Below, in pieces: positions 1 to 8,452 of a DNA stretch of 64,000 bases (its first letter is position 1; each line of letters begins with the position of its first letter). The position numbers and the translations under genes are program-made. Source of the DNA: Virgibacillus profundi (GTDB lineage Bacteria; Bacillota; Bacilli; Bacillales; Amphibacillaceae); the NCBI RefSeq assembly GCF_002287375.1, contig NZ_NPOA01000011.1, positions 1 to 64,000 on the forward strand. The letters run 5' to 3'. Below the pieces are notes generated by a model. That model did not search any database, was not told the DNA's origin, and saw only the letters and a list, made by a program, of their open reading frames with translations.

Positions 1-755
1 ATATTGAGTTAGTGGATAGTCATATCAAGTTACCTAAGCTTAAAATGGTAAAGATGAAGCAGCATAGACAGATTCCTGCTAAACATAAAATTAAGTCATG
101 CACTATCTCAATGACTGCGTCAGGGAAGTACTATATTTCAATTTTGACAGAGTATGAGACAGATATAAAAGATAAAGAAATTCAAAGCGTTGTAGGATTA
201 GATTTTGCCATGAATGGTCTATTTGTTGATAGTGAAACAGGTGAGAAAGCCAATTACCCTCGTTTTTATCGACAAATGCTTGATAAATTAGCCATGGAAA
301 ACCGGAAACTTTCTCGAAAGAAAAAAGGTTCTTCTAATAGGAATAAACAACGTATCAAAGTGGCTATAATTCAAGAAAAGGTTGCAAATCAACGCAAGAA
401 TTTCCTTCATCATAAATCAAGAGAATTAGCGACGAACTTCGATGCGGTTATCATTGAAGATTTGGATATGAGAGGGATGTCGCAAGCACTAAAATTTGGG
501 AAAAGCGTTGCTGACAATGGCTGGGGAATGTTCACCTCTTTTCTACAATACAAACTAAAAGAACAAGGGAAGCAACTTGTCAAAATAGACAAATGGTATC
601 CTTCTACAAAGACGTGTTCGAGTTGTGGTTCAGAAAGAGATATAACATTGTCAGAACGTATCTATCAATGCAAGTGCGGACTACATCTTGATAGAGATTA
701 TAACTCCGCGCTGAATATCAAAAAAGAAGGTATTCGCTTATTAGCGACTGCCTAA
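1..755 (+). CDS. tnpB: TnpB-family RNA-guided nuclease, 5'-truncated by the window
   Basis: The reading frame is open to the window edge, so the first in-frame GTG at 12 is internal and roughly 120-150 N-terminal residues are missing compared with usual TnpB length. All three RuvC acidic residues are visible: Asp in GLDFAMNG, Glu in IIEDLD, and Asp in LDRDYNSALN. The zinc-binding region has the CxxC...CxC pattern (TCSSCG, then YQCKCG). TnpB proteins are guided by an RNA from the right end of the element and cut at the donor site; this helps the element persist. The 3' half looks intact and the gene ends with a normal stop before the right-end hairpin, so it could be functional if the 5' part is whole. 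Confidence 0.9.
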   Translation, partial: IELVDSHIKLPKLKMVKMKQHRQIPAKHKIKSCTISMTASGKYYISILTEYETDIKDKEIQSVVGLDFAMNGLFVDSETGEKANYPRFYRQMLDKLAMENRKLSRKKKGSSNRNKQRIKVAIIQEKVANQRKNFLHHKSRELATNFDAVIIEDLDMRGMSQALKFGKSVADNGWGMFTSFLQYKLKEQGKQLVKIDKWYPSTKTCSSCGSERDITLSERIYQCKCGLHLDRDYNSALNIKKEGIRLLATA

Positions 756-882
756 TAAAAATATAAACTTTTGGAACAAGAGGGTTAGCTTGGTCAATTT
801 CGTCAGCTAGTAAAAGTGGCGATTACCCAAGAAGCCCCCACTTCAAGCAATCCCTAGGGGTGGTAAGTGGTGGGTAGTTCAC
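740..882 (+). ncRNA. Probable TnpB guide RNA (omegaRNA/reRNA) region
   Basis: In characterised TnpB systems the guide RNA comes from the tnpB 3' end and the right end of the element, with the guide taken from flanking DNA. Here the stretch after the tnpB stop is non-coding and structured (hairpin 834-874), and the guide would begin just after 882. This is by analogy only; the RNA 5' end is not deducible from the sequence. Confidence 0.4.
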
Positions 883-930
883 CTATTCTAACCTTGGTTG
901 AATAAATTTATAAAAAGGAGGTAATTCATT

Positions 931-1335
931 TTGAAGCAAGTACTCCTATCGTTTTTTGTAGTAGGCTTTGTATTATTAGCAGGGTGTTCAAATTCTAATG
1001 AAATAGTATTTTCGTCGGAAGCTTCTTTTTCTGTTGAAGAAAGATATTACTCTGATGAAAAGGACCATTACTCCCTATTGATTTTAGGAGACGAAAATGT
1101 GGGAAAGATAGACTGGTTTGATTGGCAAGAAGAAAATAATATAAGAAATGTAAATACATTTAATTTTGCGAAACTCACTCCTGAGGAGGCTAAAAAACGA
1201 TTCAAATTCTTAGAGTTAGAAGAACTTCCAGCTTATCTTGCTTTTGATAATAATAATATAGTGCTCCAAACAAATAATGAGGAAGAGTTAATTAAGTTCT
1301 TGCAGGATAAGGTACCAGAGTCCTGGAACTATTAG
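931..1335 (+). CDS. Small lipoprotein with thioredoxin-like layout but no redox cysteines
   Basis: This 134-residue protein starts at TTG 931 behind AAAAGGAGGT. It has a lipoprotein signal peptide ending in the lipobox LLAGC, with the lipidated Cys at residue 19. The mature part shows a pattern like a thioredoxin fold: a strand LLILGD, a helix, a strand NTFNF, then ELPAYLAFDNNNIV, in which the Pro sits where thioredoxins have their cis-Pro, and a final helix EEELIKFLQD. There is no CxxC, so a redox role is unlikely. It would be anchored on the outer face of the membrane. The fold is inferred and the function unknown. Confidence 0.75.
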   Translation: MKQVLLSFFVVGFVLLAGCSNSNEIVFSSEASFSVEERYYSDEKDHYSLLILGDENVGKIDWFDWQEENNIRNVNTFNFAKLTPEEAKKRFKFLELEELPAYLAFDNNNIVLQTNNEEELIKFLQDKVPESWNY

Positions 1336-1419
1336 ATTTAGGTCATGAACGTGGATGTAGTTAAGACAATATTTTTTAAACGGGTGTGCTTAAAGTGCTT
1401 AAGAAAGGTTGTTTGTTAA

Positions 1420-1971
1420 TTGAAAAGCGAGAAGATAGACTTTTATTTTCATAAATTACAACAACAAAGAGAAGCGTTTTATCATAAATTATCTATTAAT
1501 GAAATTGGCGCCTGGGTAAAACCAAAGCCAGATAAGTGGTCAGTAGGTGAAACGCTGTACCATCTTGTTCTGATGGTTCGTATGTTTAGGCGATTTTCGG
1601 GTCTTTATATACCTGTCATGACTCCGGTAGCTCATTTGCGGAAAAACAAAGCTTATCAAACGGAAATACATGATATTTATAAGGAATATAACCAGAAAAA
1701 AAGAAAGCCGATGAAAGCTCCATTTGTAATTGACCCACCAGCTGAACTGGAAAATAAAAGGAGTATAGAAGAAATTAAAAAAATGCTTGAAGAGGAAACA
1801 AACCAGCTTATTTCTTTAACTAGTCATGTTGATGAGAGGATTGCAGGACAAATCTATTATCCGGATCCAATTGCACATTATCCGAATCTGATTCAGTGTA
1901 TACATTTACTGGCAATTCATGAAAACCATCATTATAAACTGGTTGAAGAATATTTTGATATGGGTATCTGA
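1420..1971 (+). CDS. DinB-fold (DinB_2/YfiT-like) putative metalloprotein
   Basis: A 183-residue protein starting at TTG 1420 after AGAAAGG. The N-terminal part WSVGETLYHL (His about 48) and the C-terminal HENHHYKL (His 167, 170, 171) match the DinB four-helix bundle, in which three His residues bind a divalent metal such as Ni or Zn. Bacillaceae carry many DinB paralogues; some are bacillithiol transferases or metal-dependent hydrolases, but substrates are mostly unknown. The gene stands alone, so neighbours do not suggest a substrate. Confidence 0.75.
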   Translation: MKSEKIDFYFHKLQQQREAFYHKLSINEIGAWVKPKPDKWSVGETLYHLVLMVRMFRRFSGLYIPVMTPVAHLRKNKAYQTEIHDIYKEYNQKKRKPMKAPFVIDPPAELENKRSIEEIKKMLEEETNQLISLTSHVDERIAGQIYYPDPIAHYPNLIQCIHLLAIHENHHYKLVEEYFDMGI

Positions 1972-2040
1972 ATAAGAAAGTCCACAACTTAATTGGAGTA
2001 ACTAGTTCCGATACTGTGTAGTTTAATCAAACAATATTTT

Positions 2041-2079
2041 TTAAAAAACAGCCACATTCTCATTTGAAAATGCGGCTGG
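2041..2079 (-). terminator. Rho-independent terminator of the leftward ABC operon
   Basis: Read on the minus strand, CAGCCGCATTTTC pairs with GAGAATGTGGCTG across a short AAAT loop and is followed by TTTTTTAA. It lies just after the stop of the permease gene at 2089. Confidence 0.8.
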
Positions 2080-2088
2080 GGGATATAG

Positions 2089-2781
2089 TTAATCATCTGT
2101 TGTTGTCTTTTTAAAACAAACATACGCAAACAAAGCTGCGCCAATGACCCAAACAGCTATAATACCAAGTGGTAGCCAGGAGCTGGTTTCGTGTATTTCG
2201 ATTGCCTGCATGACTGGAAATATATCAAAAATTGCCATGACGATACTGTCTTCAGGAAATCCGAGCTGTCCAATCATAGGCGTAAAACCAAACAGAAACA
2301 TGACTGGCATCAGGTAAACGGATGTTGCAGCAATCGATTTTGAAAATAGTCCAATACCGATGCCAAGCAATAGAAAGAACAAAAACAGCAAGATTAGTCC
2401 CATGATGACCCTGAAGTTCAGAAATGGATCAATGCCAATGATCATTAGTGATACAACAAGAGATACGAGCGTTATAAGTCCTGTTACAAGACTTTTACCA
2501 ATAATGATATCCAAAAACGAAGCAGGTGACTGGATTAGTCCGCGCAATGTCTTCTTCTCATTCTCCTCTGCCATCATGGTCATCATTATAGCTGATGTAA
2601 CCGCTGAAAAAGTCACCCCGACAATAAAATAGAGCAGAGAAAGCGGAAATTCTCCATCACCCATTCGAGTGTACATTAACGCCAGTGCGACAGGAATCAG
2701 CGGCATCGTCAACAGCATCATGTTTTTCATGAAATCTTTGATATCTTTTTCAAAAATGGCACTTATACGTTGAATATTCAT
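2089..2781 (-). CDS. ABC-2 type transporter permease
   Basis: A 230-residue integral membrane protein with about six hydrophobic segments, the usual size for a single ABC-2 permease of drug, lantibiotic or polymer exporters. After the first two membrane segments there is a cytoplasmic stretch EENEKKTLRGLIQSP, typical of ABC-2 permeases. Its start overlaps the stop of the upstream ATPase gene at 2781, so the two are translationally coupled and form one transporter. The substrate cannot be read from the sequence. Confidence 0.85.
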   Translation of the reverse strand: MNIQRISAIFEKDIKDFMKNMMLLTMPLIPVALALMYTRMGDGEFPLSLLYFIVGVTFSAVTSAIMMTMMAEENEKKTLRGLIQSPASFLDIIIGKSLVTGLITLVSLVVSLMIIGIDPFLNFRVIMGLILLFLFFLLLGIGIGLFSKSIAATSVYLMPVMFLFGFTPMIGQLGFPEDSIVMAIFDIFPVMQAIEIHETSSWLPLGIIAVWVIGAALFAYVCFKKTTTDD

Positions 2782-3629
2782 TATACCAGCTCCTTTCCAG
2801 TCACTTTTAAAAAGATCTGACCAAGTGTTGGATTATCTGTATGCATTGCTTTCACTTGTCCGCTTGCGATCAATTCTCTGACTTGATCGGCTTTCTTCGG
2901 TTGATTTTCAATCACCAGTCTTTCGCCTTCAAATGTTTCCACATGAAAAGCATGTGTCGAGTATTTGTAGCGAAGCGCTGCCGGACTGTCCAATTCCTGC
3001 AGCTCGCCATTATGCAGAAATGCAACACGGTCACATAATTCATTTGCCTCTTCCATATTATGGGTTGTTAGAAAAATTGTTGTTCCGGCTTCATTCAGCT
3101 TCTGAAGCCCGCGGTGAATGTGTACCATATTTCCAGGATCCAAAGCAGATGTCGGTTCATCCAGAAATACCAGCTCGGGCTTATGAATGAGAGCTTTGGC
3201 CAGCAGTACACGTTGTTTCATCCCTTTTGACAGCTTCGAGACTGTTTTAGAACGCTCATCATACAAATTTACCTCACGAAGCATCACATCGATTTGATTC
3301 AGTGGTGCATTGTATAATTTACAAAATAATTTCAGGTTATCATAGACGGTCAGCCGCTCATACAGTGAGCTGTTATCTGATAATATACCAATCTTGGATT
3401 TAAACTCTGATGTTCCAAACTTTGCCGATTCCATACCAAGCACTTTCAAGTCACCAGCAGTTTGAGCCATCTCTCCAGTTAAAATTTTTATAGTAGTTGT
3501 TTTGCCAGATCCACTTGGTCCAAGTAGTCCGAAAATCTCACCTTTTTTTACATTGAAACTGACCTGTTTAATGGCGGTATTTTTGCCAAACACTTTTTGC
3601 ATTCCTGTTACTTCAATTGCATTTTCCAA
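2781..3629 (-). CDS. ABC transporter ATP-binding protein
   Basis: A 282-residue ATPase with Walker A GPSGSGKTT (residues 37-45), a signature loop LSKGMKQR, Walker B ELVFLDEPT and the switch His in LTTHNM. About 70 residues follow the nucleotide-binding domain, as in DrrA/NatA/CcmA-type exporters. It has a clear GGAGG site upstream on the minus strand. It works with the overlapping permease at 2089-2781 as an exporter and lies downstream of a LytTR regulator in the same direction, which probably controls it. Confidence 0.9.
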   Translation of the reverse strand: MENAIEVTGMQKVFGKNTAIKQVSFNVKKGEIFGLLGPSGSGKTTTIKILTGEMAQTAGDLKVLGMESAKFGTSEFKSKIGILSDNSSLYERLTVYDNLKLFCKLYNAPLNQIDVMLREVNLYDERSKTVSKLSKGMKQRVLLAKALIHKPELVFLDEPTSALDPGNMVHIHRGLQKLNEAGTTIFLTTHNMEEANELCDRVAFLHNGELQELDSPAALRYKYSTHAFHVETFEGERLVIENQPKKADQVRELIASGQVKAMHTDNPTLGQIFLKVTGKELV

Positions 3630-3719
3630 TTGAAAACCTCCTTCGATGAACTGCTTTAATCGTAGCTGATGGGGCTTAAGGATGCAGTCATATTGGAGTG
3701 GAATGTATCATAAGTTGAG

Positions 3720-3804
3720 TGAACTGTACCGGATTTAAGTTAAAAAACTACATGTGAAAGCTGGCTTGTTCCATCTATTCGGGCTGAACTGTACCTATTT
3801 CAAG
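3720..3804. repeat. Two direct copies of a 20-bp motif around the LytTR gene stop
   Basis: TGAACTGTACC followed by nnnTTnAAG occurs at 3720-3739 and again at 3785-3804, 65 bp apart. The second copy overlaps the stop codon of the LytTR-domain gene. The copies sit between regulator and ABC ATPase gene, so they could be regulatory sites or a degenerate intergenic repeat. Confidence 0.55.
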
Positions 3805-4751
3805 CTGAATTTCTCCTGGATATCCTGAATCTTGGTTCGTGACAGCGGAATGGTTGACTGTATTTTATTATTAATTCTGAGTGAATATGTATTTTTTGAC
3901 CATGTAATAATTTCACGTACCTTTTGCAGGTTCACGATATAGGACCTATGACAACGATAAAAACCGTAAACCTCCAATTTTTTCTCGATTTCCGCCAGCG
4001 TGGAATCCATCGCATAGGCTTCATTATTGATGACAATCATCGCCTTTCCATCCTGGCTTTCGATGTAGTCAATCTCAGGCGGGTCAAAAAGAATCATTTT
4101 ATCATCTACTTTTGCCGGGATTTTGAATAGATTTACCGTCGCTGGGCTGGTCCGCTCAGAGCTCTTCAATTCGGGTTTGCCTGCGTCCTCTTCATCAATT
4201 TCAACTTGCTGTATGCCATTTTGCTGAAGCTTGTATGCATCGTCTCCAAGCAAGAGCGCATGTTCCAGGTTAGATACTAAAATAAGTACAGGTATTTGAT
4301 GACCCTTTATTTTTTGAAGCATATTGATAAAGGTATTGATTGTCCTGACATCAACACCATGTATCGGTTCACGGAACACTATCGGATTAATACCGCTCAT
4401 ATAATATTTGGCAAAGTAGACACGGCGTGCTTCAGATTCCGAACAGTTATGCAATGGTTTTTTTGCACAGCCTTGCAGATCAAACTGCACAAGAATTTCT
4501 GGCAACGGTGTCTGACATCCAAACCATTTATGAAAAAAGGCGATATTGTTCTCCACAGTTAGACGGCTGTATAATCCTTCCTGCTGATCAAAAACCGGGA
4601 TCTTGGCATTACCGAGGAGAGCTTTCACCAACTCAACCTGCATATCTGTATCACTGTAAATAGCCGTCGCATACGAATCATCGATGGTAAGGGAAAATGA
4701 GGGGAGAGACTCACCTTTTATAATCTCCTGATTAATTGTAAAATGTGCCAT
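3795..4751 (-). CDS. LytTR-family regulator with an inactive ABC-ATPase-like N-terminal domain
   Basis: This 318-residue protein has two parts. Residues about 215-315 are a LytTR DNA-binding domain (CHRSYIVNL, IPLSRTK). Residues 1-200 follow the order of an ABC ATPase: a Q-loop-like DQQEGLYSRLTVENN, a signature-like NCSESEARRVYFAKY, a Walker B-like PIVFREP and a switch-like VSNLEHA. There is no Walker A, and the Walker B Asp-Glu is Arg-Glu, so ATP hydrolysis is not expected. Regulators of this build are known in Firmicutes next to ABC exporters, as here (2089-3629 downstream, same strand). The dead domain may pair with the exporter's own ATPase; that is inference. Confidence 0.85.
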   Translation of the reverse strand: MAHFTINQEIIKGESLPSFSLTIDDSYATAIYSDTDMQVELVKALLGNAKIPVFDQQEGLYSRLTVENNIAFFHKWFGCQTPLPEILVQFDLQGCAKKPLHNCSESEARRVYFAKYYMSGINPIVFREPIHGVDVRTINTFINMLQKIKGHQIPVLILVSNLEHALLLGDDAYKLQQNGIQQVEIDEEDAGKPELKSSERTSPATVNLFKIPAKVDDKMILFDPPEIDYIESQDGKAMIVINNEAYAMDSTLAEIEKKLEVYGFYRCHRSYIVNLQKVREIITWSKNTYSLRINNKIQSTIPLSRTKIQDIQEKFSLK

Positions 4752-5087
4752 TCATTCAAACTCCTGTTCAGATTAATTATTATAAAAGTAGTATAACATA
4801 TGGTGATTCGGCAGGAATTTTTAATAGTGTTAGAAAATCTATTTGGAAAGCAGTATAAATAAGGTAGTTCTAACAGATATATATTACCCAAGATAATGTT
4901 TTAACCTTTTCAATCCTATACTTAACGCTTCAACTGACTTTGTTGAGTATATACTATATAAATGGTAAAAAAGGATTTCATTAACTTTTGTCTAATTATA
5001 AAGGTAATAGAATCTTTTCCTATGGTGGCGAACAAAGTTTGGGACAAGGAACCTGCCCCTCTGTCCCCCAGAAAGCAGGTGTGACTG
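4752..5087. other. Intergenic region with divergent starts and a GGGACA inverted repeat
   Basis: No gene is seen here. On the minus strand a -10-like TATACT (4790-4795) precedes the LytTR gene. At 5041-5067 the imperfect inverted repeat GGGACAAGG...CTGTCCC lies just before the plus-strand gene at 5088; similar GGGACA palindromes are common between genes in Bacillaceae. The rest is AT-rich and featureless. Confidence 0.5.
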
Positions 5088-6323
5088 ATGAATTCTTACC
5101 AAACGAATAAACAGGCTGCAAGGCGTTTTCTGCTGGATACACAGCAGCTGCTTTTCCAAGATAAGAATCAGGAGAATTGCTCTACAAAAGAGAAAGCTCT
5201 TGAACTGATCCGGAAGCTGGAATGTGTTCAGCTTGACGCAGTTGCTTCAGTTGAACGTAATCAGCATTTGGTACTGGCGGCCCGTATGGACGGCTATCGC
5301 CCGGAGATGTTAAATGAGCTACTGGCAGAGAAGGAATTATTTGAGTATTGGGCGAATGCTGCCTGTGCGATTCCAATGGAGGATTATCCGTTATTTGAAT
5401 CAACCCGCATAAGGTTTCAAAATAAGGTACAGGAAAAAATAGATAAGCTTGGCCCCATTGCAGACGAAGTACTTGAGAGACTACAGGCTGAAGGACCACT
5501 GGCGTCACGTGCTTTTCGCACTGAAGACCGTGTGCATGGTGCCTGGGATAACAAGCTTCCGAAAACAAAGGCCACTTCCCATGCCCTAAACCTACTCCTT
5601 GATACGGCTGCTATCCGTGTTGTAAGACGGACAAGCAGTGAGCGTTACTTTGATTTGACTGATCAAACAATACCTGGAGAATTGCTGGAGCGAGCTGAAC
5701 AAATGGATGTAGCTGCTTCAAGTGAGGTACTTATGGAAAAATATTTGCGGGCATATCGTGTATTTGATCTGGGAGATGCCCGACTAGGCTGGCAAAAAAT
5801 GAGTGCTAAAGAGCGGAGGGAGGCAATCGGAAAACGTGTGGACGCCGGTAGCGTAATCCCGCTGGAAATAGAAGGCATCCGAAGGCAGTATTATATACTG
5901 GCAGAGGATCTGAATCAATTGAAAGTACAGGAACTACAATTGCAGGAAGAGCAATTTTCAATGGAAGAGACCCAGATCCGGTTTCTTCCACCATTGGATA
6001 ATTTGCTCTGGCGTAGGGAGCGGCTAGTGGACCTTTTTGATTTTTACTACAAGTGGGAGGTTTACACTCCAAAAGAAAAACGTCGCTACGGCTATTACGC
6101 CATGCCGATTCTTACAGGTGACCGTCTTATTGGCAGGATCGATCCAGGTCTGGACAGGGAAAACCAGCAACTTAACATTCGACTGCTTCAAATAGAGCCT
6201 TGGGTGGAAGTCACGCCACGGCTCCTTCGCAATTTAAGAGAGGCACTTGAATCTTTTGCCGCATTTCATCAGGCCAATGATATAGCGGTGGAACGAGCGG
6301 TGCAGGAATTAAGGATTTTTTAA
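5088..6323 (+). CDS. Winged-helix protein of the AlkX/YcaQ (AlkZ-like DNA glycosylase) family
   Basis: A 411-residue protein whose sequence matches the HTH_42/YcaQ family of tandem winged-helix DNA glycosylases. The catalytic Q-phi-D motif characteristic of the AlkX branch is present as QLD at residues 48-50 (in CVQLDAV), and the region ERNQHLVLAARMDGY matches the family around it. E. coli YcaQ unhooks DNA interstrand crosslinks and removes N7-alkyl purines; this protein probably does similar repair. The length is normal for the family. The gene is 53 bp upstream of the BAAT-type hydrolase gene with no visible terminator, so they may be co-transcribed, without an obvious shared pathway. Confidence 0.8.
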   Translation: MNSYQTNKQAARRFLLDTQQLLFQDKNQENCSTKEKALELIRKLECVQLDAVASVERNQHLVLAARMDGYRPEMLNELLAEKELFEYWANAACAIPMEDYPLFESTRIRFQNKVQEKIDKLGPIADEVLERLQAEGPLASRAFRTEDRVHGAWDNKLPKTKATSHALNLLLDTAAIRVVRRTSSERYFDLTDQTIPGELLERAEQMDVAASSEVLMEKYLRAYRVFDLGDARLGWQKMSAKERREAIGKRVDAGSVIPLEIEGIRRQYYILAEDLNQLKVQELQLQEEQFSMEETQIRFLPPLDNLLWRRERLVDLFDFYYKWEVYTPKEKRRYGYYAMPILTGDRLIGRIDPGLDRENQQLNIRLLQIEPWVEVTPRLLRNLREALESFAAFHQANDIAVERAVQELRIF

Positions 6324-6376
6324 TGAAAAATGTATAAAACTTCTTACTTAAAAAGGAAATTGGAGGTATTTTATTA

Positions 6377-7711
6377 ATGATCAGCAATATAGGTGACATG
6401 CCTCAATTCACAGTCACTCCGGAAAATGCGCTCGTAGATGAAATGATCCGAATTCAGTTAACTGGATGCATCCCTAACAAGGCAGTTACTATTTATGCAG
6501 AAATGAATGATGAGGCAAATAGAACATTTACATCCTATGCGGTTTTCGAAGCGGATGACAATGGAACAGTTGATATAAGCAATCAAAAACCGCTAACTGG
6601 CTCGTATGATGGTGTAGATGGAATGGGTCTGTTTTGGTCGATGGAATTGAAGAACTCGAAGAAAAAGGTTTTTTTTACAAAAATGGACTCCACACCAATG
6701 AAGGTAAAACTCACAGCGAAATTGGAACAGGAAGTGATTGCACAGACAATCCTGAAGCGTTCATTTGCAAGTGAGGATGTTATCAGCCAGAAAGTGACTG
6801 AAAAAGGGCTTGTTGGAACGCTTTATCAGCCTTCAACCGCTGGTCCACATCCTGGTGTACTGATTCTTGGTGGATCTGATGGAGGATCACAGGAAAATGC
6901 AGCAGCACTTCTGGCTTCACGGGGTTATGCAGCTTTTTCTCTAGCCTATTTTGGAGTGGAAAACCGTCCTAAGGATTTAGTTAATATCCCGCTGGAATAT
7001 TTTGAAACTGCCATTCATTGGCTTCAGCAGAAATCTGAGGTGAACGAAGAAAAGATTGCGGTAATCGGCTTCTCCCGGGGTGGTGAGCTAGCACTTTTAC
7101 TAGGTGCAAAGTTTTCGCAAATCAAATCGGTTATTGCTGGCTCGCCAAGTGCTGTCATTACACCAGGCATGCGCAACAATATTTTTTCACCTGATCCTTC
7201 CTGGACATACGGTGGGGAAGTTTTGACATATTTAAAATTTGCATATCGCCCTTCCAGCATGCTGGGCATGTTCGCTAGCTGGATTGCCCGCCGCCCGGCT
7301 TCTTTTCTATCGATTTGGAAGAATACATTAAAAAATAGAAAGAAAGTTGAAGTAGCACGTATTCCTGTTGAGGATATTCAAGCTCCCGTTATGCTTCTGT
7401 CAGGTGGGGATGATCAATTATGGCCCTCCACTACATTTGCAAATCTTGTCATGGAGCGTCTTTCTAAGGAGGATCGCCCTTACAATGATGTCCATGTAAA
7501 CTATGAAAATGCCGGACATTTTCTCTGTTTTCCGTATAGCCTGCCTAATCTCCCGTCAAATGTGCTGATGGAGGTAGGCGGAGGAATGACAATGACGTTT
7601 GGGGGGAGTCGAGAAGCAAATGCTTCGGCAGCATCGGAGTCATGGCCTGAAATGCTGCGTTTTCTGGAGGAGTCATTGAAACTTGATTTACTTTCAGTCA
7701 ACATAAAATGA
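6377..7711 (+). CDS. Acyl-CoA thioester hydrolase / BAAT-family protein
   Basis: A 444-residue two-domain protein. Residues about 10-130 resemble the acyl-CoA thioesterase/bile acid-CoA amino acid N-acyltransferase N-terminal beta-sandwich, and the rest is the BAAT C-terminal alpha/beta-hydrolase domain. The nucleophile elbow is GFSRGGE with Ser233; mammalian BAAT uses Cys at this place, while thioesterases use Ser, so hydrolysis is more likely than amino-acid conjugation. Other triad candidates are the Asp of LLSGGDDQLW and the His of NAGHFLCFP. The start follows TTGGAGGT. Bacterial homologues are found in Bacilli but their substrates are unclear. Confidence 0.8.
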   Translation: MISNIGDMPQFTVTPENALVDEMIRIQLTGCIPNKAVTIYAEMNDEANRTFTSYAVFEADDNGTVDISNQKPLTGSYDGVDGMGLFWSMELKNSKKKVFFTKMDSTPMKVKLTAKLEQEVIAQTILKRSFASEDVISQKVTEKGLVGTLYQPSTAGPHPGVLILGGSDGGSQENAAALLASRGYAAFSLAYFGVENRPKDLVNIPLEYFETAIHWLQQKSEVNEEKIAVIGFSRGGELALLLGAKFSQIKSVIAGSPSAVITPGMRNNIFSPDPSWTYGGEVLTYLKFAYRPSSMLGMFASWIARRPASFLSIWKNTLKNRKKVEVARIPVEDIQAPVMLLSGGDDQLWPSTTFANLVMERLSKEDRPYNDVHVNYENAGHFLCFPYSLPNLPSNVLMEVGGGMTMTFGGSREANASAASESWPEMLRFLEESLKLDLLSVNIK

Positions 7712-7864
7712 TATACTCACGTAAATCTGTAATAAGAAGGATTTAGACTTTTTTCAAAAGGAACATAGGTATATCGTATTCGGTTTTCTCCCTCCATTAC
7801 TTTAAAGCATGAAAGCAATGGAGGCTGGCACCGATTGATTCTTCTGATGACTTTAATAAAAAAA

Positions 7865-8452
7865 CTACTCATTCTGTGACCTTTCATAAAAAATCTCAAA
7901 CATCATAAAGTTGCCTATGAAATCCCCATAAACATTATGAAATTGAGTTTTTAATGTTCTTCTTGATTCAGCTTTTCCTGATTTTATTTCAGCAATGGAT
8001 TCCTCTAATAATAGTAAACTCTCTATGCTATCAACTAAATATTGTCTTTGTTCACTTGAATAATCCCCTCGGGCAACAAGGTTCAATAAAGTGTTTCTTG
8101 TATTCTTTACCTCAAATAATATATTGCTTAAATCTTCTTTTTTCATATTTACGGGATCCTTACTGATTAACCATTCTTGCTCAAACAATGGAAGTACATA
8201 TTGTGTTCGGTCAATTGTCAAATCTATCGTTTTATCAGTTGTTAACCCCTCCAAAGCTTTTTCATATGAACTTTTAAATTCTGTTAAATCATTAATATAT
8301 CCATCGACAATGACAGGGTCAGGTGTGTAAGAATAACTTTTGTGAACACTGAAAAAAGAATAAGGATAAAACCAAGTCATTATCAGAATAAAAATTACAA
8401 TAGACACAAGGAAACCTGTCATGATTCTTTTTGTTGTATTAGTCACATTCAA
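7865..8452 (-). CDS. Hypothetical single-pass membrane protein
   Basis: A 195-residue protein with a strong GGGGGATTGA ribosome site. Residues about 10-30 (TGFLVSIVIFILIMTWFY) form one membrane helix, leaving an approximately 160-residue extracytoplasmic part that is mostly helical and charged, without cysteines or recognisable catalytic motifs. I do not recognise the family. It stands alone between convergent and divergent neighbours. Confidence 0.65.
   Translation of the reverse strand: MNVTNTTKRIMTGFLVSIVIFILIMTWFYPYSFFSVHKSYSYTPDPVIVDGYINDLTEFKSSYEKALEGLTTDKTIDLTIDRTQYVLPLFEQEWLISKDPVNMKKEDLSNILFEVKNTRNTLLNLVARGDYSSEQRQYLVDSIESLLLLEESIAEIKSGKAESRRTLKTQFHNVYGDFIGNFMMFEIFYERSQNE

Larger units (their letters stand above)
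1..882 (+). mobile_element. Right part of an IS200/IS605-family element (tnpB side)
   Basis: The window opens inside a tnpB gene and the element appears to end near 882. The 3' flank has the look of an IS605-type right end: an imperfect hairpin with arms around 834-843 (GCCCCCACTT) and 865-874 (AAGTGGTGGG), followed by GTAGTTCAC. Such ends are subterminal hairpins recognised by the TnpA transposase rather than terminal inverted repeats. No tnpA is visible, but it could lie to the left. The exact right boundary is inferred from the family pattern. Confidence 0.75.

Noticed and set aside
5182-5568. A 128-codon reading opposite the AlkX-like gene
   Set aside because: It is a shadow of a strongly supported gene with intact family motifs.
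7791-7824. Inverted repeat CCTCCATT...AATGGAGG between the BAAT-type gene and the hypothetical gene at 7865
   Set aside because: The stem is good, but no T-run follows on either strand, so I did not call it a terminator.
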